Of a stretch of 64,000 bases of DNA, positions 1-9,311 are shown in pieces (the first letter of the stretch is position 1; the number at the start of each line of letters is the position of its first letter). The translations under genes were made by a program, and so were the position numbers. The stretch is taken from the NCBI RefSeq assembly GCF_020923435.1, contig NZ_CP087263.1, forward strand, positions 2,933,970-2,997,969, in the 5' to 3' direction. The notes under the pieces were generated by a model. That model was not told where the DNA came from. It did no database searches and worked only from the letters and a program-made list of their open reading frames with translations. This stretch comes from Brevibacillus humidisoli. Its GTDB lineage: Bacteria > Bacillota > Bacilli > Brevibacillales > Brevibacillaceae.

Positions 1-1486
1 CGGGTTCTCTTTTATCCTGGATAAAAACGGAAAAGTCATTTATCACCCGAAAGTAAAAGCGGGGACGCCTGCTTCCTCATATCTGAGCCAGATAATGGCG
101 CAAAATGAGGGAACGTTTGACTATGTGGACCAGGGAGTAACGATCGGGGAAACCCTCCCGCAAGAGGGGGCTGAGCAAAATGAGGAAGGAGCGCAAACCA
201 AGCTGCAGGAATTAACGCAGCAGATCCAGATTAATGACGGCAGATCAAAACAAATGGTCTTTTTGACCAACGAATTGACCGGTTGGAAAATAGGCGGCAC
301 TTGGGTACCGTCAGAAAACGCTGCGGAATTGAATCAAATATTTATGATCACCGGGTTCGTCGTGATTGCTTCCTTGATCATCAGCGCAGGTATCATGTAT
401 TACATCATTCGTTCCATTACCCGACCGCTTGCTGTTCTGGTCGAGGCCGCAGACGAGGTAAGCAAAGGCGACCTGACCCGTCAAATAATCCTCTCCTCCA
501 AGGATGAATTCTCCAAACTGGCCGACAGTTTCAACAGGATGAGGACATCGCTGCGAGACGTCTTGCAGCAGGTCAAGCAGTCCTCCGCTCACATCGCAGT
601 CTCCTCCGATGACTTGGGGCAGGTCGTCCAAACGGTCTCTGCCTCTTCTGGCCAAGTATTTGATTCGGTACGAGAGATGGTGCAAGGGACGGAGAAACAG
701 GTCCAAGGTTCGCTGGAGACGAACAAAACAATGGAAGAGATGGCGATTGGTATCGGGCGAATTGCCGAATCGGCCAATACCGTGACCGAAACCGCCCATC
801 AGGCAACAGAAGAAGCACACAAGGGGAATACAGCCCTGCAAGATTCGATTAACCAGATGGGCCTCATCTCCCGATCGGTCAACGACTCTGCCCAGGTCAT
901 CAAAATGTTGGAAGACCGCTCCAAAGAGATCAATCAAATCATTGGTATCATCACGGATATTGCTTCCCAGACCAATCTGCTTGCCTTAAATGCGGCGATT
1001 GAAGCAGCGCGAGCAGGCGAACAAGGCAAAGGCTTCGCCGTGGTAGCCGACGAAGTGAGGAAACTGGCGGAGCAGTCCAGTACATCCGCTCACCAGATCG
1101 CAGACCTGATCCTGGAGATTCAGCAAGAGACAAACAGGGCAGGAGAGCTTGCCCGTGTCGGTACCCAAGAGGTGGAAAAAGGGCGCATCGTAGTGACAGA
1201 TGCTGGCGAGACGTTTGCCCGCATCCTGTCTGCTTCGCAAAAAGTCTCCGAAGAGATGGAGGACATCTCAGCAAGCGCTCAGCAGCTCTATGCCTCCTCA
1301 GAAGAGGTCACTTCCTCGGTGAACGAGATGAGCCATGTGGCAAAAGAAGTGGCGGCGGCTACAGAAGGGGTGACGCAAGTATCCACGGAGACCAAAGAAT
1401 TAGTGGAAAAAATGTCCCATTCGTTCCAGACGCTCACCGATATGGCGCAAAATCTGAATGAACTGGTTGGCCGATTTAAAATCTAA
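1..1486 (+). CDS. Methyl-accepting chemotaxis protein, 5' end outside window
   Basis: Membrane chemoreceptor that passes extracellular ligand signals to the CheA/CheW complex. The reading frame is open from base 2, so the internal ATG at 95 is not the real start and the N-terminus lies beyond the window. Visible in order: the end of a periplasmic-type sensor domain ([15 protein letters not shown], typical of dCACHE receptors), a membrane helix ([18 protein letters not shown]), a HAMP linker ([17 protein letters not shown]), and a full signalling coiled coil with the hairpin tip containing [18 protein letters not shown]. It ends in a normal C-terminus followed by a terminator. The ligand cannot be inferred. 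Family assignment is certain. Confidence 0.96.
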   Translation, partial: GFSFILDKNGKVIYHPKVKAGTPASSYLSQIMAQNEGTFDYVDQGVTIGETLPQEGAEQNEEGAQTKLQELTQQIQINDGRSKQMVFLTNELTGWKIGGTWVPSENAAELNQIFMITGFVVIASLIISAGIMYYIIRSITRPLAVLVEAADEVSKGDLTRQIILSSKDEFSKLADSFNRMRTSLRDVLQQVKQSSAHIAVSSDDLGQVVQTVSASSGQVFDSVREMVQGTEKQVQGSLETNKTMEEMAIGIGRIAESANTVTETAHQATEEAHKGNTALQDSINQMGLISRSVNDSAQVIKMLEDRSKEINQIIGIITDIASQTNLLALNAAIEAARAGEQGKGFAVVADEVRKLAEQSSTSAHQIADLILEIQQETNRAGELARVGTQEVEKGRIVVTDAGETFARILSASQKVSEEMEDISASAQQLYASSEEVTSSVNEMSHVAKEVAAATEGVTQVSTETKELVEKMSHSFQTLTDMAQNLNELVGRFKI

Positions 1487-1500
1487 GCTGTGCAGATTGG

Positions 1501-1525
1501 GTCCCGCTTAAGCGGGGCCTTTTTT
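1501..1525 (+). terminator. Terminator of the chemoreceptor gene
   Basis: GC-rich hairpin (CCCGCTT/AAGCGGG) followed by a run of T, 15 bases after the receptor stop codon. Confidence 0.85.
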
Positions 1526-1623
1526 CCTTTCCAGAGGTCCTGCTGCTGGGAAGAATGGAATCGCATGCATTTCGCTCCCCTCTTGTTCGAATACTACAAG
1601 ATAATGGATAAGGAGGGATCATC

Positions 1624-3009
1624 TTGGCAGATCAACAGCGCTCCTCCGGGGCTCGCAATCCGCAACCGGATTTTATTCCGTACATCCCCCCGCACGAACG
1701 TCGACCGGAAATGACCTGGACAGCCTTTTTGTTGGGCGGCATCCTGGCGATCTTATTCGGTGCCGCCAATGCTTACCTGGGCTTGATCGTTGGGATGACC
1801 GTAAGTGCTTCTATTCCAGCCGCCGTTATTTCCATGGCGATTTTGCGAGGAATTCTACGCCGCAGCTCGATCCTGGAAAACAATATGGTGCAGACGATTA
1901 CCTCCGTCGGGGAGTCACTCGCAGCTGGTGTGATCTTTACACTGCCCGCCCTGTTTATCTGGAACCTGAATCCCAGTCTGTCGACCATCGCTGTCATCGC
2001 CTTGGCCGGAGGGATTCTCGGCGTGATCATGATGATCCCGCTGCGCAAAGCATTGATCGTCAACGACACAAAACCCTTCCCTATCCGGAGGATCGCCGGA
2101 GAAAAAGGAGGCGGGCTCGCCAGACTAGTCTTTAGCGGTTTGGGAGTCGGTGCTTTATTCAAGGTGATTGCCGATGGGGTCAAGGCGTTTCCGTCGGAGA
2201 TTGAGACTGCGATTCCCGGCTTCAAAAATGCCGCCATCGGAATGGATACACTGCCCTCACTCTTAGGGGTAGGGGTTATCATCGGACCGCGCATTGCCGG
2301 CTACATGCTGGCAGGCGCAGTGCTTGGCTGGCTCGGGCTCATACCATTGATCAGCTATTTCGGCTCGTTCGCGACGCAGCCGATCTTCCCCGCCACTGCG
2401 TCCATTGGCGATCTGGGCTTTTGGGATATCTGGAGCAACTACCTGCGCTATGTCGGTGCCGGTGCAGTCGCCTTCGGAGGAATCATCAGCCTGTTTAAAG
2501 CTTCTTCCACGATCCTCTCCTCCTTTCGAATCGCGGTAAAAGGGTTTGGTGCGGCCAGGGGTGGCGGCAATCAAGGCGTACTGCGTACAGAGCAGGACAT
2601 GGCGATGCCGTACATCGTCCTGCTCGTGCTGATTCTCATCTGGGTATTGGCCTTTACTCCCACCATCAATATCGGTATACCCGGAGCATTGCTGGTAATG
2701 TTGTTTGGCTTTTTCTTCGTCACCGTCTCATCACGCATCGTAGGGATTGTCGGCAGTTCTTCCAACCCGGTATCAGGCATGACCATTGCCGCCCTGATCA
2801 TCATCTCTTTGCTGCTCAAAATGCTTGCATTCAGTGGCGAATCCGGGATGATCGCTGCGATTACGATTGGAGCCGTCATCTGCATCGCGGCCGCAATGGC
2901 TGGCGATACGTCACAAGATTTGAAGACTGGCTTCTCCCTGATTGCTTTTCTGGTCGTCGCCGCCATTCTCTACTGGACCGCCGACACGTCTTTGGACAAA
3001 CCATCATGA
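1624..3009 (+). CDS. OPT-family oligopeptide transporter, apparently shortened
   Basis: Polytopic membrane protein of the oligopeptide transporter (OPT) superfamily, which imports peptides or metal chelates by proton coupling. The start is TTG with AAGGAGGG about 6 bases upstream. The N-terminal half is typical (WTAFLLGGILAILFGAANAYLGL, then GRISMxV-like helices, and later SSNPVSGMTIAALI and AGDTSQDLKTGF). The protein is 461 residues; bacterial members are usually above 600 (family knowledge). After DLKTGF the family normally continues with LVGATPRKQQ-like sequence, whereas here it jumps straight to a final helix and stops. I infer an in-frame deletion near 2935 that removed the last third. 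It may be non-functional. Confidence 0.8.
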   Translation: MADQQRSSGARNPQPDFIPYIPPHERRPEMTWTAFLLGGILAILFGAANAYLGLIVGMTVSASIPAAVISMAILRGILRRSSILENNMVQTITSVGESLAAGVIFTLPALFIWNLNPSLSTIAVIALAGGILGVIMMIPLRKALIVNDTKPFPIRRIAGEKGGGLARLVFSGLGVGALFKVIADGVKAFPSEIETAIPGFKNAAIGMDTLPSLLGVGVIIGPRIAGYMLAGAVLGWLGLIPLISYFGSFATQPIFPATASIGDLGFWDIWSNYLRYVGAGAVAFGGIISLFKASSTILSSFRIAVKGFGAARGGGNQGVLRTEQDMAMPYIVLLVLILIWVLAFTPTINIGIPGALLVMLFGFFFVTVSSRIVGIVGSSSNPVSGMTIAALIIISLLLKMLAFSGESGMIAAITIGAVICIAAAMAGDTSQDLKTGFSLIAFLVVAAILYWTADTSLDKPS

Positions 3010-3032
3010 GCATGACAAGACAGATACCGTGA

Positions 3033-3082
3033 ACCGGCTTGGCCCGCTCCCCGGAAAGGAGGTACGGCCAAGCCGGTTTTTC
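3033..3082. terminator. Terminator between converging genes
   Basis: Perfect 12-bp stem ACCGGCTTGGCC / GGCCAAGCCGGT with a T-run on the + side. It lies between the OPT gene and the oppositely oriented flavin-reductase-like gene. Confidence 0.85.
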
Positions 3083-3089
3083 ACTCATC

Positions 3090-3713
3090 TCACGTCTCGG
3101 CTCGGTACGACTTGCCCAACTCTTCCCCCAAGCCGAAGTAATGACGGAAGTTATAGATCAACGGGCTCCACGCTTGGGGGTTGATGTGACGCTCATTCAG
3201 CATAATGTCCTCGTGGGCATGTACATGCACGACCTCCGCCTCCACGATCGCAAAAAAGGCGTTGTGCTCGGGTACGCGGATGTTCATTACTTTTGCCTCC
3301 ATCTGCAAGGGACAATCACTGACACGATCAGGGAGTACATCGACCGATGGGACGGGGAGCAAGCCCGCTGCCGTAAATTTATCTTTTTCGTAGCGAAACC
3401 CGTTCTGACGTTTGGCCTCGGGAACGGGAGACTTTCCTGTCAGCGGCGCAAGTGATTCCACTGCTCTCCACAGCCCTGGATGCGGAACGTTTATCACGCA
3501 TTCCGGTCGGTGCTGCAGATTCTCGATCGCCTTCCCTCCTAATCCGATCCCCAGCACGATGCAGGAACCCAACGCCCACGACGAAGACAACGGCGATAGA
3601 TTGGTCGTCCCGTCTTCATTTGCCGTGCTTAGCATAATGACGGGTGTGCCATAGTATAAAATGCTAGGGTGAATCGTTCGGCTTGCTTTGCATTGTTCAA
3701 CTTGATCAGGCAT
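3090..3713 (-). CDS. Flavin-reductase-like (flavoredoxin-type) FMN-binding protein
   Basis: 207-residue protein of the flavin reductase-like domain superfamily, which binds FMN and usually acts as a flavin or substrate reductase in the cytosol. Visible family features: TPVIMLSTANEDGTTNLSPLSSSWALG near the N-terminus, followed by a conserved split-barrel core (ENLQHRPECVINVP) and a C-terminal region HYFGLGEELG. The start was set at the ATG at 3713 because GGAGG lies 8 bases upstream; the open frame extends about 100 codons further but that part is low-complexity and lacks family similarity. Substrate unknown. Confidence 0.82.
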   Translation of the reverse strand: MPDQVEQCKASRTIHPSILYYGTPVIMLSTANEDGTTNLSPLSSSWALGSCIVLGIGLGGKAIENLQHRPECVINVPHPGLWRAVESLAPLTGKSPVPEAKRQNGFRYEKDKFTAAGLLPVPSVDVLPDRVSDCPLQMEAKVMNIRVPEHNAFFAIVEAEVVHVHAHEDIMLNERHINPQAWSPLIYNFRHYFGLGEELGKSYRAET

Positions 3714-3893
3714 CTCGCACTCCTCCAACTCTATGATCGCTTCGTTGCCCATTCTAACACCCTGATGTTTCAACCTACATCGAAATGTGGATGACTCATC
3801 TCTCTTCTTCCGAAACGATGGAGACCGTGTATATTCAGAGGCAACTGGCAAATAATACAAATGCTTTACTCTACCACTGCGGAGGAATCGAGA

Positions 3894-4512
3894 ATGAACC
3901 AAAACGTTTCGCCTCGGCGTCCAAGGGCTTTTCTGTCTACGCTGACAACCAACCATCTGCACCTGCGCAACCCTTGGGTAGTCTCTTTTTTTGCCTTCTC
4001 TTATCCCGGATTTGGCAATCTCATGCACCATCGCCATGGAAAGGCCTTGATCCTGATCTTATGGGAAGTCTTTATCAACCATCAGGCAAAGGTAAATCTG
4101 GGGATCATGTATTCGATGCAGGGTCATTTTGAAAAGGCAAAGCAAGTGCTGGATACCAGGTGGCTGATTCTTTATCTTGGCATTTATATGTTTGCGATCT
4201 GGGACAGCTATCGCTCTACTATCGACCTGAACAAACTCTATCTGCTGGCGGACCGAGAAGACGTGACGGTCCCCCCCGTGAATGTACTTTTCACATCTTC
4301 CGCAAGCCATTCATCACACTTTTGTTGGCAACTTCGCTCGCGGCACGCAAATCCTCGACATGCAATGGTTGTTGTATCTGCCTTCTATTTACTGTTTTAT
4401 CTTTTATGATGCTTATGTAAGTGCAACCGAATTAAACAAGCTGTTTGAAAAAGTACAGTCGCAATATCTGCGCAGGCAGTATCAAAATCAAAATTTTGAA
4501 TTGCCGTTGTAA
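3894..4512 (+). pseudogene. Two-repeat multi-spanning membrane protein, broken by internal deletion/frameshift
   Basis: The gene begins with ATG at 3894 (GGAGGA site) and reads one frame to about 4275, then continues in another frame to the stop at 4512. The first half (PGFGNLMHHRHGKALILILWEVFIN ... DTRWLILYLGIYMFAIWDSYRSTIDLNKLY) and second half (YFSHLPQAIHHTFVGNFARG ... IYCFIFYDAYVSATELNKLFE) are the two matching repeats of a Bacillales membrane-protein family of unknown role. The start of the second repeat, some 60 residues, is missing between them, and a run of seven C sits near the junction. I read this as a deletion whose length is not a multiple of three. Function lost or uncertain. 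Confidence 0.75.
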
Positions 4513-4528
4513 GCGGAGGAATGCAAGC

Positions 4529-4987
4529 ATGTATATTGTGGCGACGTTTGAACAATCGATCTTTTTGGAGTTGGCCCTCACAGCGATGGAACAGATCGGG
4601 CTAGGCAAAGATCAGATTCTGGCAGTACCCATGGACAAAAGGACTGAACCAAAGAAGGTGTTTGACACCATTCATCGCGCAGACGGGTTTAGTATGCTCG
4701 ATCTGGGTGCAATCTTAGGTACCGTTTTCATGCTACTGGGAGCGATATACGGGTATGAACTGAAATGGGGGCCGATCATCTGGGGGATCATCGGGGCGGT
4801 AGGTGGCATCTTGCTGGGGCTGCTGCTAAAACTGTTCATGGTTAAACAACGGCGCTACGGAACAAAAGGCATCACTTCTGAAGTTGTTATCCTGATTCGT
4901 TGTGAAGAATTTCAACAAAATATGATTGAGCAGCTCTTGTGGGAGAACCAGGCATTAGGGATTGCAACTCTTAGAGGGGAGAGATGA
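4529..4987 (+). CDS. Small membrane protein of unknown function
   Basis: 152 residues, ATG at 4529 with GCGGAGGA upstream, 16 bases after the stop of the broken membrane gene, so probably its operon partner. Layout: a soluble N-terminal segment of about 60 residues (MYIVATFEQSIFLELALTAME), two membrane helices (LGAILGTVFMLLGAIYG and IIWGIIGAVGGILLGLLL), then a short soluble tail with a ferredoxin-like alternation. The N- and C-terminal parts could pack as an ACT-like or permuted ferredoxin fold, but I do not recognise the family. No function proposed. Confidence 0.75.
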   Translation: MYIVATFEQSIFLELALTAMEQIGLGKDQILAVPMDKRTEPKKVFDTIHRADGFSMLDLGAILGTVFMLLGAIYGYELKWGPIIWGIIGAVGGILLGLLLKLFMVKQRRYGTKGITSEVVILIRCEEFQQNMIEQLLWENQALGIATLRGER

Positions 4988-5107
4988 CGGCAAGGTACCC
5001 GATCTCTGCACCCTCTCGACCGGGCCGGGTTTCAGAAGGTTTCGGAACAGACAAATGACATGATATGGCTTATACTAGAGAGATCAAAGGAAGGGAGAGA
5101 GAATGAG

Positions 5108-6192
5108 ATGGCACAGCTGCGAAATAAACTGGCCGCAGCCATAATCATACCTATGCTGCTTGCTGCGCCTGCACCTCTGCCAGCGTCCGCTGGAGCAGAA
5201 TCGGAGATTGTCATTACCCTTGACGGAAAGAGACTGCCGCTGCAGGGAGAAATACATAATGGACATACAATGGTCCCGCTCCGTTCACTCAGTGAGGTAC
5301 TCGGATTTCGTGTCACATGGGAACCAGCCGACAAACAGATTACCCTCCAATCTGATTCAAAGGTGATTCAATTACGGGTGGATGAACATCGGGTCAATGT
5401 GAATGACCATGACCTGTTCATGGAGACGGCCCCCGTGATGCAAGACGGAACGACGCTAATCCCGCTTCGCTTCGTCTCCAACCATCTAGGTATGGAGGTC
5501 AGTTGGGACGAAGCGACCAGATTCGTCCATCTGCAGCACAAGGAAGAAAATGACCTGACGTTGGTAACCAAAAAGAATCAGAAGAACTGGACAACGGATC
5601 GATTGCCATCCAGTACCCACAAATAGAGGGATTGGGCGATACGACGATTCAATCGACCATTAACGATCTTATCAAAACGAGAACACGCAAAGTAAAAGAG
5701 GCGTTCCTAACTGACAAAGCAGCAATGGACCAAGAGCTCGACCCAGCGTTGAAAAGCGCTAGTCGATACACCCTCGATCTCAATTATGAAGTAAAATACA
5801 ATCAGCATAATTGGCTCAGCATCGTCTTTTACGATTATGTCTACACTGGAGGGGCGCATGGGATCACGAATGCCTCTTCTTATACTTTTTCACTGACCGA
5901 CGGCAAGTTGTATGGGTTAAAGGATTTGTTTCGTGAAGGGACTTCTTATGTAGAAACAATCAATAGAGAGATCAAAAAACAAATCGAGCAGAAGGTGCAG
6001 GACGGCGAACTTTACTTGCTCTCCCCCTTTGCATCGATCGACGAAGATCAGGAATTCTACTTGACAGACGACGCTTTAGTCATTTACTTCCAGGTGTATG
6101 AATACACACCATATGCGGCCGGAATTCCCGAGTTCTCCATCCCTATGAAGCAGTTGAGCAACATGTTGCAGGTTGCTGTAAACGAGAGCTGA
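5108..6192 (+). pseudogene. Secreted copper-amine-oxidase-N / DUF3298 protein with frameshift
   Basis: Starts at ATG 5108 with a signal peptide (LAAAIIIPMLLAAPAPLPASA). Two copper amine oxidase N-terminal (stalk) repeats follow (TMVPLRSLSEVLGFRVTWE and TLIPLRFVSNHLGMEVSWD). The frame then ends at 5626. A second open frame, -1 relative to the first, carries SIAIQYPQIEGLGDTTIQS and YTGGAHG...., a DUF3298-type domain as in RsiV and PdaC, to 6192. The frames meet at CCAAAAAG (5568-5575), so one base in the A-run explains the break. In one piece the product would be about 360 residues, a secreted wall- or surface-associated protein. True mutation and sequencing error cannot be told apart here. Confidence 0.8.
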
Positions 6193-6221
6193 TTCACCCT
6201 TTTACCCGTTTCCATCACACC

Positions 6222-6257
6222 AAGCCCTCCGATCTTTCCCTTTGTCGGAGGGCTTTG
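6222..6257 (+). terminator. Terminator after the DUF3298 frame
   Basis: 11-bp stem AAGCCCTCCGA / TCGGAGGGCTT followed by a T-rich stretch. Confidence 0.8.
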
Positions 6258-6539
6258 ATCTATTTAAACGCCCGGATTTCCTGCTGATGTCGGCTGAGGA
6301 GATACCGGACGGTTTTTTATCGGCTGCAACCGCTGGCGTGCGGTTGATAGGAGATACCGTAGATCGACTGTACCTACATCATAACAGGCAAATATGTTCA
6401 AACAATGATAAAAGTATGAAATAATCAGATTGATTCATCCCATATCATGGAAAAAAATCAGCTAGTGTCAGGAAACAAGAGATGAGCATATACATGGAGG
6501 AAGTCAGCAGATTTCGTACGAATGGTGGGGAAACATGGA
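6258..6539. other. Intergenic stretch before tgl
   Basis: AT-rich with no convincing gene. An open frame here overlaps the terminator and has no ribosome site. A sporulation sigma promoter for tgl would be expected in this segment; CATATCATG near 6440 loosely resembles a sigma-E/K -10 element, but I cannot support it further. Confidence 0.3.
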
Positions 6540-7370
6540 ATGATACAACTTGGCGGGAATAATGTCCAGGCCGATTCCTTGCTGAAAGAGCAGCAATGGA
6601 CGGAAGCCCAGGTGGAAACGATCGAGAAGATGGCGGCAAGTAATGAAGTTTTCTCCTACCCAGACCAAACAGCCCTGCAGTTCGAACTGACACTGCGCCA
6701 ATACATTGTCCAAGCAGCGAAAGCTCTCAATGCCAGCGGCGTCTCATTTGCCACCTTCAAAAAGTCGCGTTGTAATGAGAAGTACTGGAACCTGACCGAT
6801 TTCGGCGGCTTTCGCATCCGTGACGGCGTCTTTCCATCTGACGGCATCCAGGATATCTATCGCAATGGACGTCTATATGCTTTTGAATGTGCGACCGCTA
6901 TGGTTATCGTGTATTATCGAGCCGTACTAGCCGCGATTAAGCTGCCTGACTTCAACCGATTGTTTGCCAACATGCTGCTCTACGACTGGCACTACGACCA
7001 GGACCTCGGCTTGTCCTCGCGAACCGGAACCGTCATGCTGCCAGGCGACGTGGTCTATTTCAAAAACCCGGACTATCACCCGGACACTCCCCAATGGCAG
7101 GGAGAAAACGCGATCGTGTTGAGCAACGGTCAATACTACGGACACGGGATCGGCATTACCGATGCAAGCCGGATGATCCGTGTACTAAACAGCCTGCGGA
7201 AACCAGATGCTGCCCGATCCGCTTATTTGACCGATACCGTCGCGCGACCCGGATTTGCCTATCTGCAGCAGTTTAAGCGAAATACACTTTCGTTCGATGC
7301 ATTTGCCAACCGACGGACTGGAGTTGACCGGCTGGCGGGGTGGATTGGTTCGAGGTATTACGAGGTGTAG
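6540..7370 (+). CDS. tgl: Protein-glutamine gamma-glutamyltransferase (spore-coat transglutaminase)
   Basis: Forms gamma-glutamyl-lysine cross-links in spore-coat proteins in the mother cell. The family signature AFECATAMVIVYYRA places the catalytic cysteine at residue 117, nearly the same as in Bacillus subtilis Tgl. Other conserved blocks are YDWHYDQDLG, GDVVYFKNPDYHP, WQGENAIVL and YGHGIGI. The ATG at 6540 is chosen because the start then aligns with the known family N-terminus and GTGGGG lies upstream; the frame opens 6 codons earlier. Length 276 residues against about 245 in B. subtilis, with the extra at the C-terminus. It is direct evidence for a sporulating host. Confidence 0.93.
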   Translation: MIQLGGNNVQADSLLKEQQWTEAQVETIEKMAASNEVFSYPDQTALQFELTLRQYIVQAAKALNASGVSFATFKKSRCNEKYWNLTDFGGFRIRDGVFPSDGIQDIYRNGRLYAFECATAMVIVYYRAVLAAIKLPDFNRLFANMLLYDWHYDQDLGLSSRTGTVMLPGDVVYFKNPDYHPDTPQWQGENAIVLSNGQYYGHGIGITDASRMIRVLNSLRKPDAARSAYLTDTVARPGFAYLQQFKRNTLSFDAFANRRTGVDRLAGWIGSRYYEV

Positions 7371-7446
7371 CGGATCTCTACAGGGGCCGCTTAGTGGTGT
7401 GCTCCCAGATTTCCCCTTCTTTATTGCCTGGTGATGATGTAACGCA

Positions 7447-7656
7447 GTGTCATTATTGACGCTGCTCTCGTTGAGCGGCCTCATGATCATTGAATTGGTC
7501 CGCCCCTACCTGAACGCACAGCTGCCATTGATCCTGCAGGAGAGCCACAACCTTGCGTCGATGGCCTAGATTCGGTTTACGGTTAGTGTTGTCGGCAACA
7601 TAATCGAAGCGATCTTGTGGGGGCTGATTCTGTTGGCGATTTTCGGCTGGCGGTGA
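7447..7656 (+). pseudogene. Decayed small membrane protein ORF with in-frame stop
   Basis: From GTG 7447 the frame reads a hydrophobic segment (SLLTLLSLSGLMIIELVRPY) and an amphipathic stretch ending LASMA, then TAG at 7567. The same frame continues with IRFTVSVVGNIIEAILWGLILLAIFGWR to TGA at 7654. The sequence on both sides of the stop looks like one roughly 69-residue membrane protein, so I infer a nonsense mutation. I do not recognise the family, and it could be chance. Confidence 0.4.
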
Positions 7657-7695
7657 TAAGGATCACCTTTACATATATTACCTCATAATTCCCTC

Positions 7696-7725
7696 TTGCA
7701 TTTCCTTATCCCAATATGCTACAAT
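7696..7725 (+). promoter_or_regulatory. Promoter of the tRNA-Ala gene
   Basis: TTGCAT (7696-7701), 18-base spacer, TACAAT (7720-7725), 38 bases before the tRNA. Confidence 0.7.
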
Positions 7726-7763
7726 CACTTTTGTCGGCAGTCAGGAGGCAGTCAAAACAATAC

Positions 7764-7839
7764 GGGGCATTAGCTCAGCTGGGAGAGCGCTACACTGGCA
7801 GTGTAGAGGTCAGCGGTTCGATCCCGCTATGCTCCACCA
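7764..7839 (+). tRNA. tRNA-Ala (anticodon GGC)
   Basis: 76-nt cloverleaf: acceptor GGGGCAT/ATGCTCC with one G-U pair, D-arm TAGCTCAGCTGGGAGAGC, anticodon stem CTACA/TGTAG with loop CTGGCAG (anticodon GGC, reads GCC/GCU), T-arm GCGGTTCGATCCCGC, and an encoded CCA end. Stand-alone gene with its own promoter and terminator. Confidence 0.97.
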
Positions 7840-7854
7840 TACTTAAAAAGGATT

Positions 7855-7886
7855 AGGACTGTTCAATATGAACAGTCCTTTTTTAT
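7855..7886 (+). terminator. Terminator of the tRNA gene
   Basis: 10-bp stem AGGACTGTTC / GAACAGTCCT, 5-nt loop, T6. Confidence 0.92.
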
Positions 7887-7893
7887 AACCTAC

Positions 7894-9252
7894 CTAATCT
7901 CTCCAACTCCTCCTAAAATAATATTGGTATACCAACAGGATCAAGGCATGAAGAATGGCAAGGACAAGAAAGATGTTGCTGTAAATAGCACCAGCCGAAT
8001 ACATATTGGCAGGATTCCAATGAGTGACTTGATCAAAATCAACCAGTTTTCCGTAAATTCCGGTTGCTATTCCCCCCGCAATAAAGTTCATCATGCTCAA
8101 GAGCCCCATTCCCACGCCACTCTGTTCCTTCGTTAGCGTTCTTGAGACCGAGTTAGACATTGCAATCATCATAAAGGTTTGCCCTACATTGCCAAGAATT
8201 AAAAAGATGGCAATGTATGCTGCAGCTATGCCGGTGAAAGTGGAAAGCAGGATAAAACAGCTGAATAATAGCCCAGAAGCTAGAAAAAACAAATAGGAGT
8301 TGCCTTTCGAGTCCGCGAGTTTTCCTCCTTTTCTGCCTAAAATGGCTGATGCTGCAGCGCCCGGGACAAGCGCAAACCCGATCCAACTGGCGGGAAGCAC
8401 GTTGACATGGGCTAACAGCAGCGGGCTTAGAAAATAAAGGGAGAAGCCGATCCCACTTATCAGGAAGGTGATGATCAATCCTAGGGTATAGGTCTTGTTT
8501 TTAAACAGCCCTGGCGGAAAGAAGGGGAAGGAAGTCAAATGTATTCTGGCGATGAACAACAGCAAACTGACCAATCCCCCCAAAGCGAACCATATCGTTT
8601 CATATGTTACGCTCAACAGCAATAAAGTCACCGCAGCAGCAAGTAAACTACCTCCTAACCAATCCATTTTTCCTGGAGATCCTTGATCATCCCCCAAATA
8701 GCGTCGATAAAAAGGAAGTGTGAGCAAGATGAAAAGAGGAATGCCAAACAACCATCTCCAGTGCATGACACTTAGTATCAATGCCGATAAGACAGGCCCG
8801 AGCGCACTGCCTAGAGCTAACCCAACGAATGCAGTACCCATAGCCGAGCCGCGGCGTTCAGGGGGAAAGTAGCGGAGCGGAATCAGCATAGCGCTGGCAG
8901 GAATACTTGCCGCTCCAACTGCCTGCATACATCTTCCCAAGAGGACCATCCAGAAGGTCTGAGCGGCCAAACCGAGCAACGAGCCGAGTGCAAAAAGAAT
9001 CACTCCAAACGTCAATAGATCTTTGAGTTTGTATCGGTCCGCCAGTTTTCCATAAACGACTGTGCCGATCCCATAAATCAGCGCGTATGCGGATGTCACC
9101 CAACTGACTTGAGCATTGTTAAGTAAAAATTCCTCGCTAATTTGCGGAAGGACTAGGTTAAACATCAGTACACTCATCGCGGACAAAGCCAATGTGAACA
9201 TGACGATGTACATCAGTTTCTCTCCGATTCGTTTCTGTAAAGCGGCATCCAT
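7894..9252 (-). CDS. MFS drug-efflux-type transporter (14-helix, TetL/QacA type)
   Basis: 452-residue major facilitator exporter. Family marks are the loop 2-3 motif GKLADRYKLKDL, motif C-like GLALGSALGPVLSA after helix 4, and WRWLFGIPLF. The length and internal LGGSLLAAAVTLLLLSV segment fit the 14-helix DHA2 group of proton-driven drug or tetracycline efflux pumps; the substrate is inferred only. Start ATG 9252 has AGGGAGGAAGAG upstream. The gene follows a TetR repressor gene (59-base gap) and an operator copy lies in that gap, so it is probably repressed and substrate-inducible. A close paralogue sits at 13562-14641. Confidence 0.88.
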   Translation of the reverse strand: MDAALQKRIGEKLMYIVMFTLALSAMSVLMFNLVLPQISEEFLLNNAQVSWVTSAYALIYGIGTVVYGKLADRYKLKDLLTFGVILFALGSLLGLAAQTFWMVLLGRCMQAVGAASIPASAMLIPLRYFPPERRGSAMGTAFVGLALGSALGPVLSALILSVMHWRWLFGIPLFILLTLPFYRRYLGDDQGSPGKMDWLGGSLLAAAVTLLLLSVTYETIWFALGGLVSLLLFIARIHLTSFPFFPPGLFKNKTYTLGLIITFLISGIGFSLYFLSPLLLAHVNVLPASWIGFALVPGAAASAILGRKGGKLADSKGNSYLFFLASGLLFSCFILLSTFTGIAAAYIAIFLILGNVGQTFMMIAMSNSVSRTLTKEQSGVGMGLLSMMNFIAGGIATGIYGKLVDFDQVTHWNPANMYSAGAIYSNIFLVLAILHALILLVYQYYFRRSWRD

Positions 9253-9273
9253 AAACTCTCTTCCTCCCTGTTA

Positions 9274-9295
9274 TGTCTGTCACTAATGACTGACA
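9274..9295. promoter_or_regulatory. Probable TetR-family operator, copy 1
   Basis: Inverted repeat TGTCTGTCA-N4-TGACTGACA just upstream of the MFS ribosome site. The same 22-base element recurs upstream of the TetR gene with one central base changed. Confidence 0.8.
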
Positions 9296-9311
9296 TATCG
9301 TTTGAAAATAA

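Noticed and set aside
6242-6424. 60-residue ORF after the DUF3298 gene
   Set aside because: Starts inside a terminator stem and has no ribosome site.
7567-7569. TAG as a recoded pyrrolysine or selenocysteine-like codon
   Set aside because: No recoding element, no pyl or sel genes in view, and small-gene decay is simpler.
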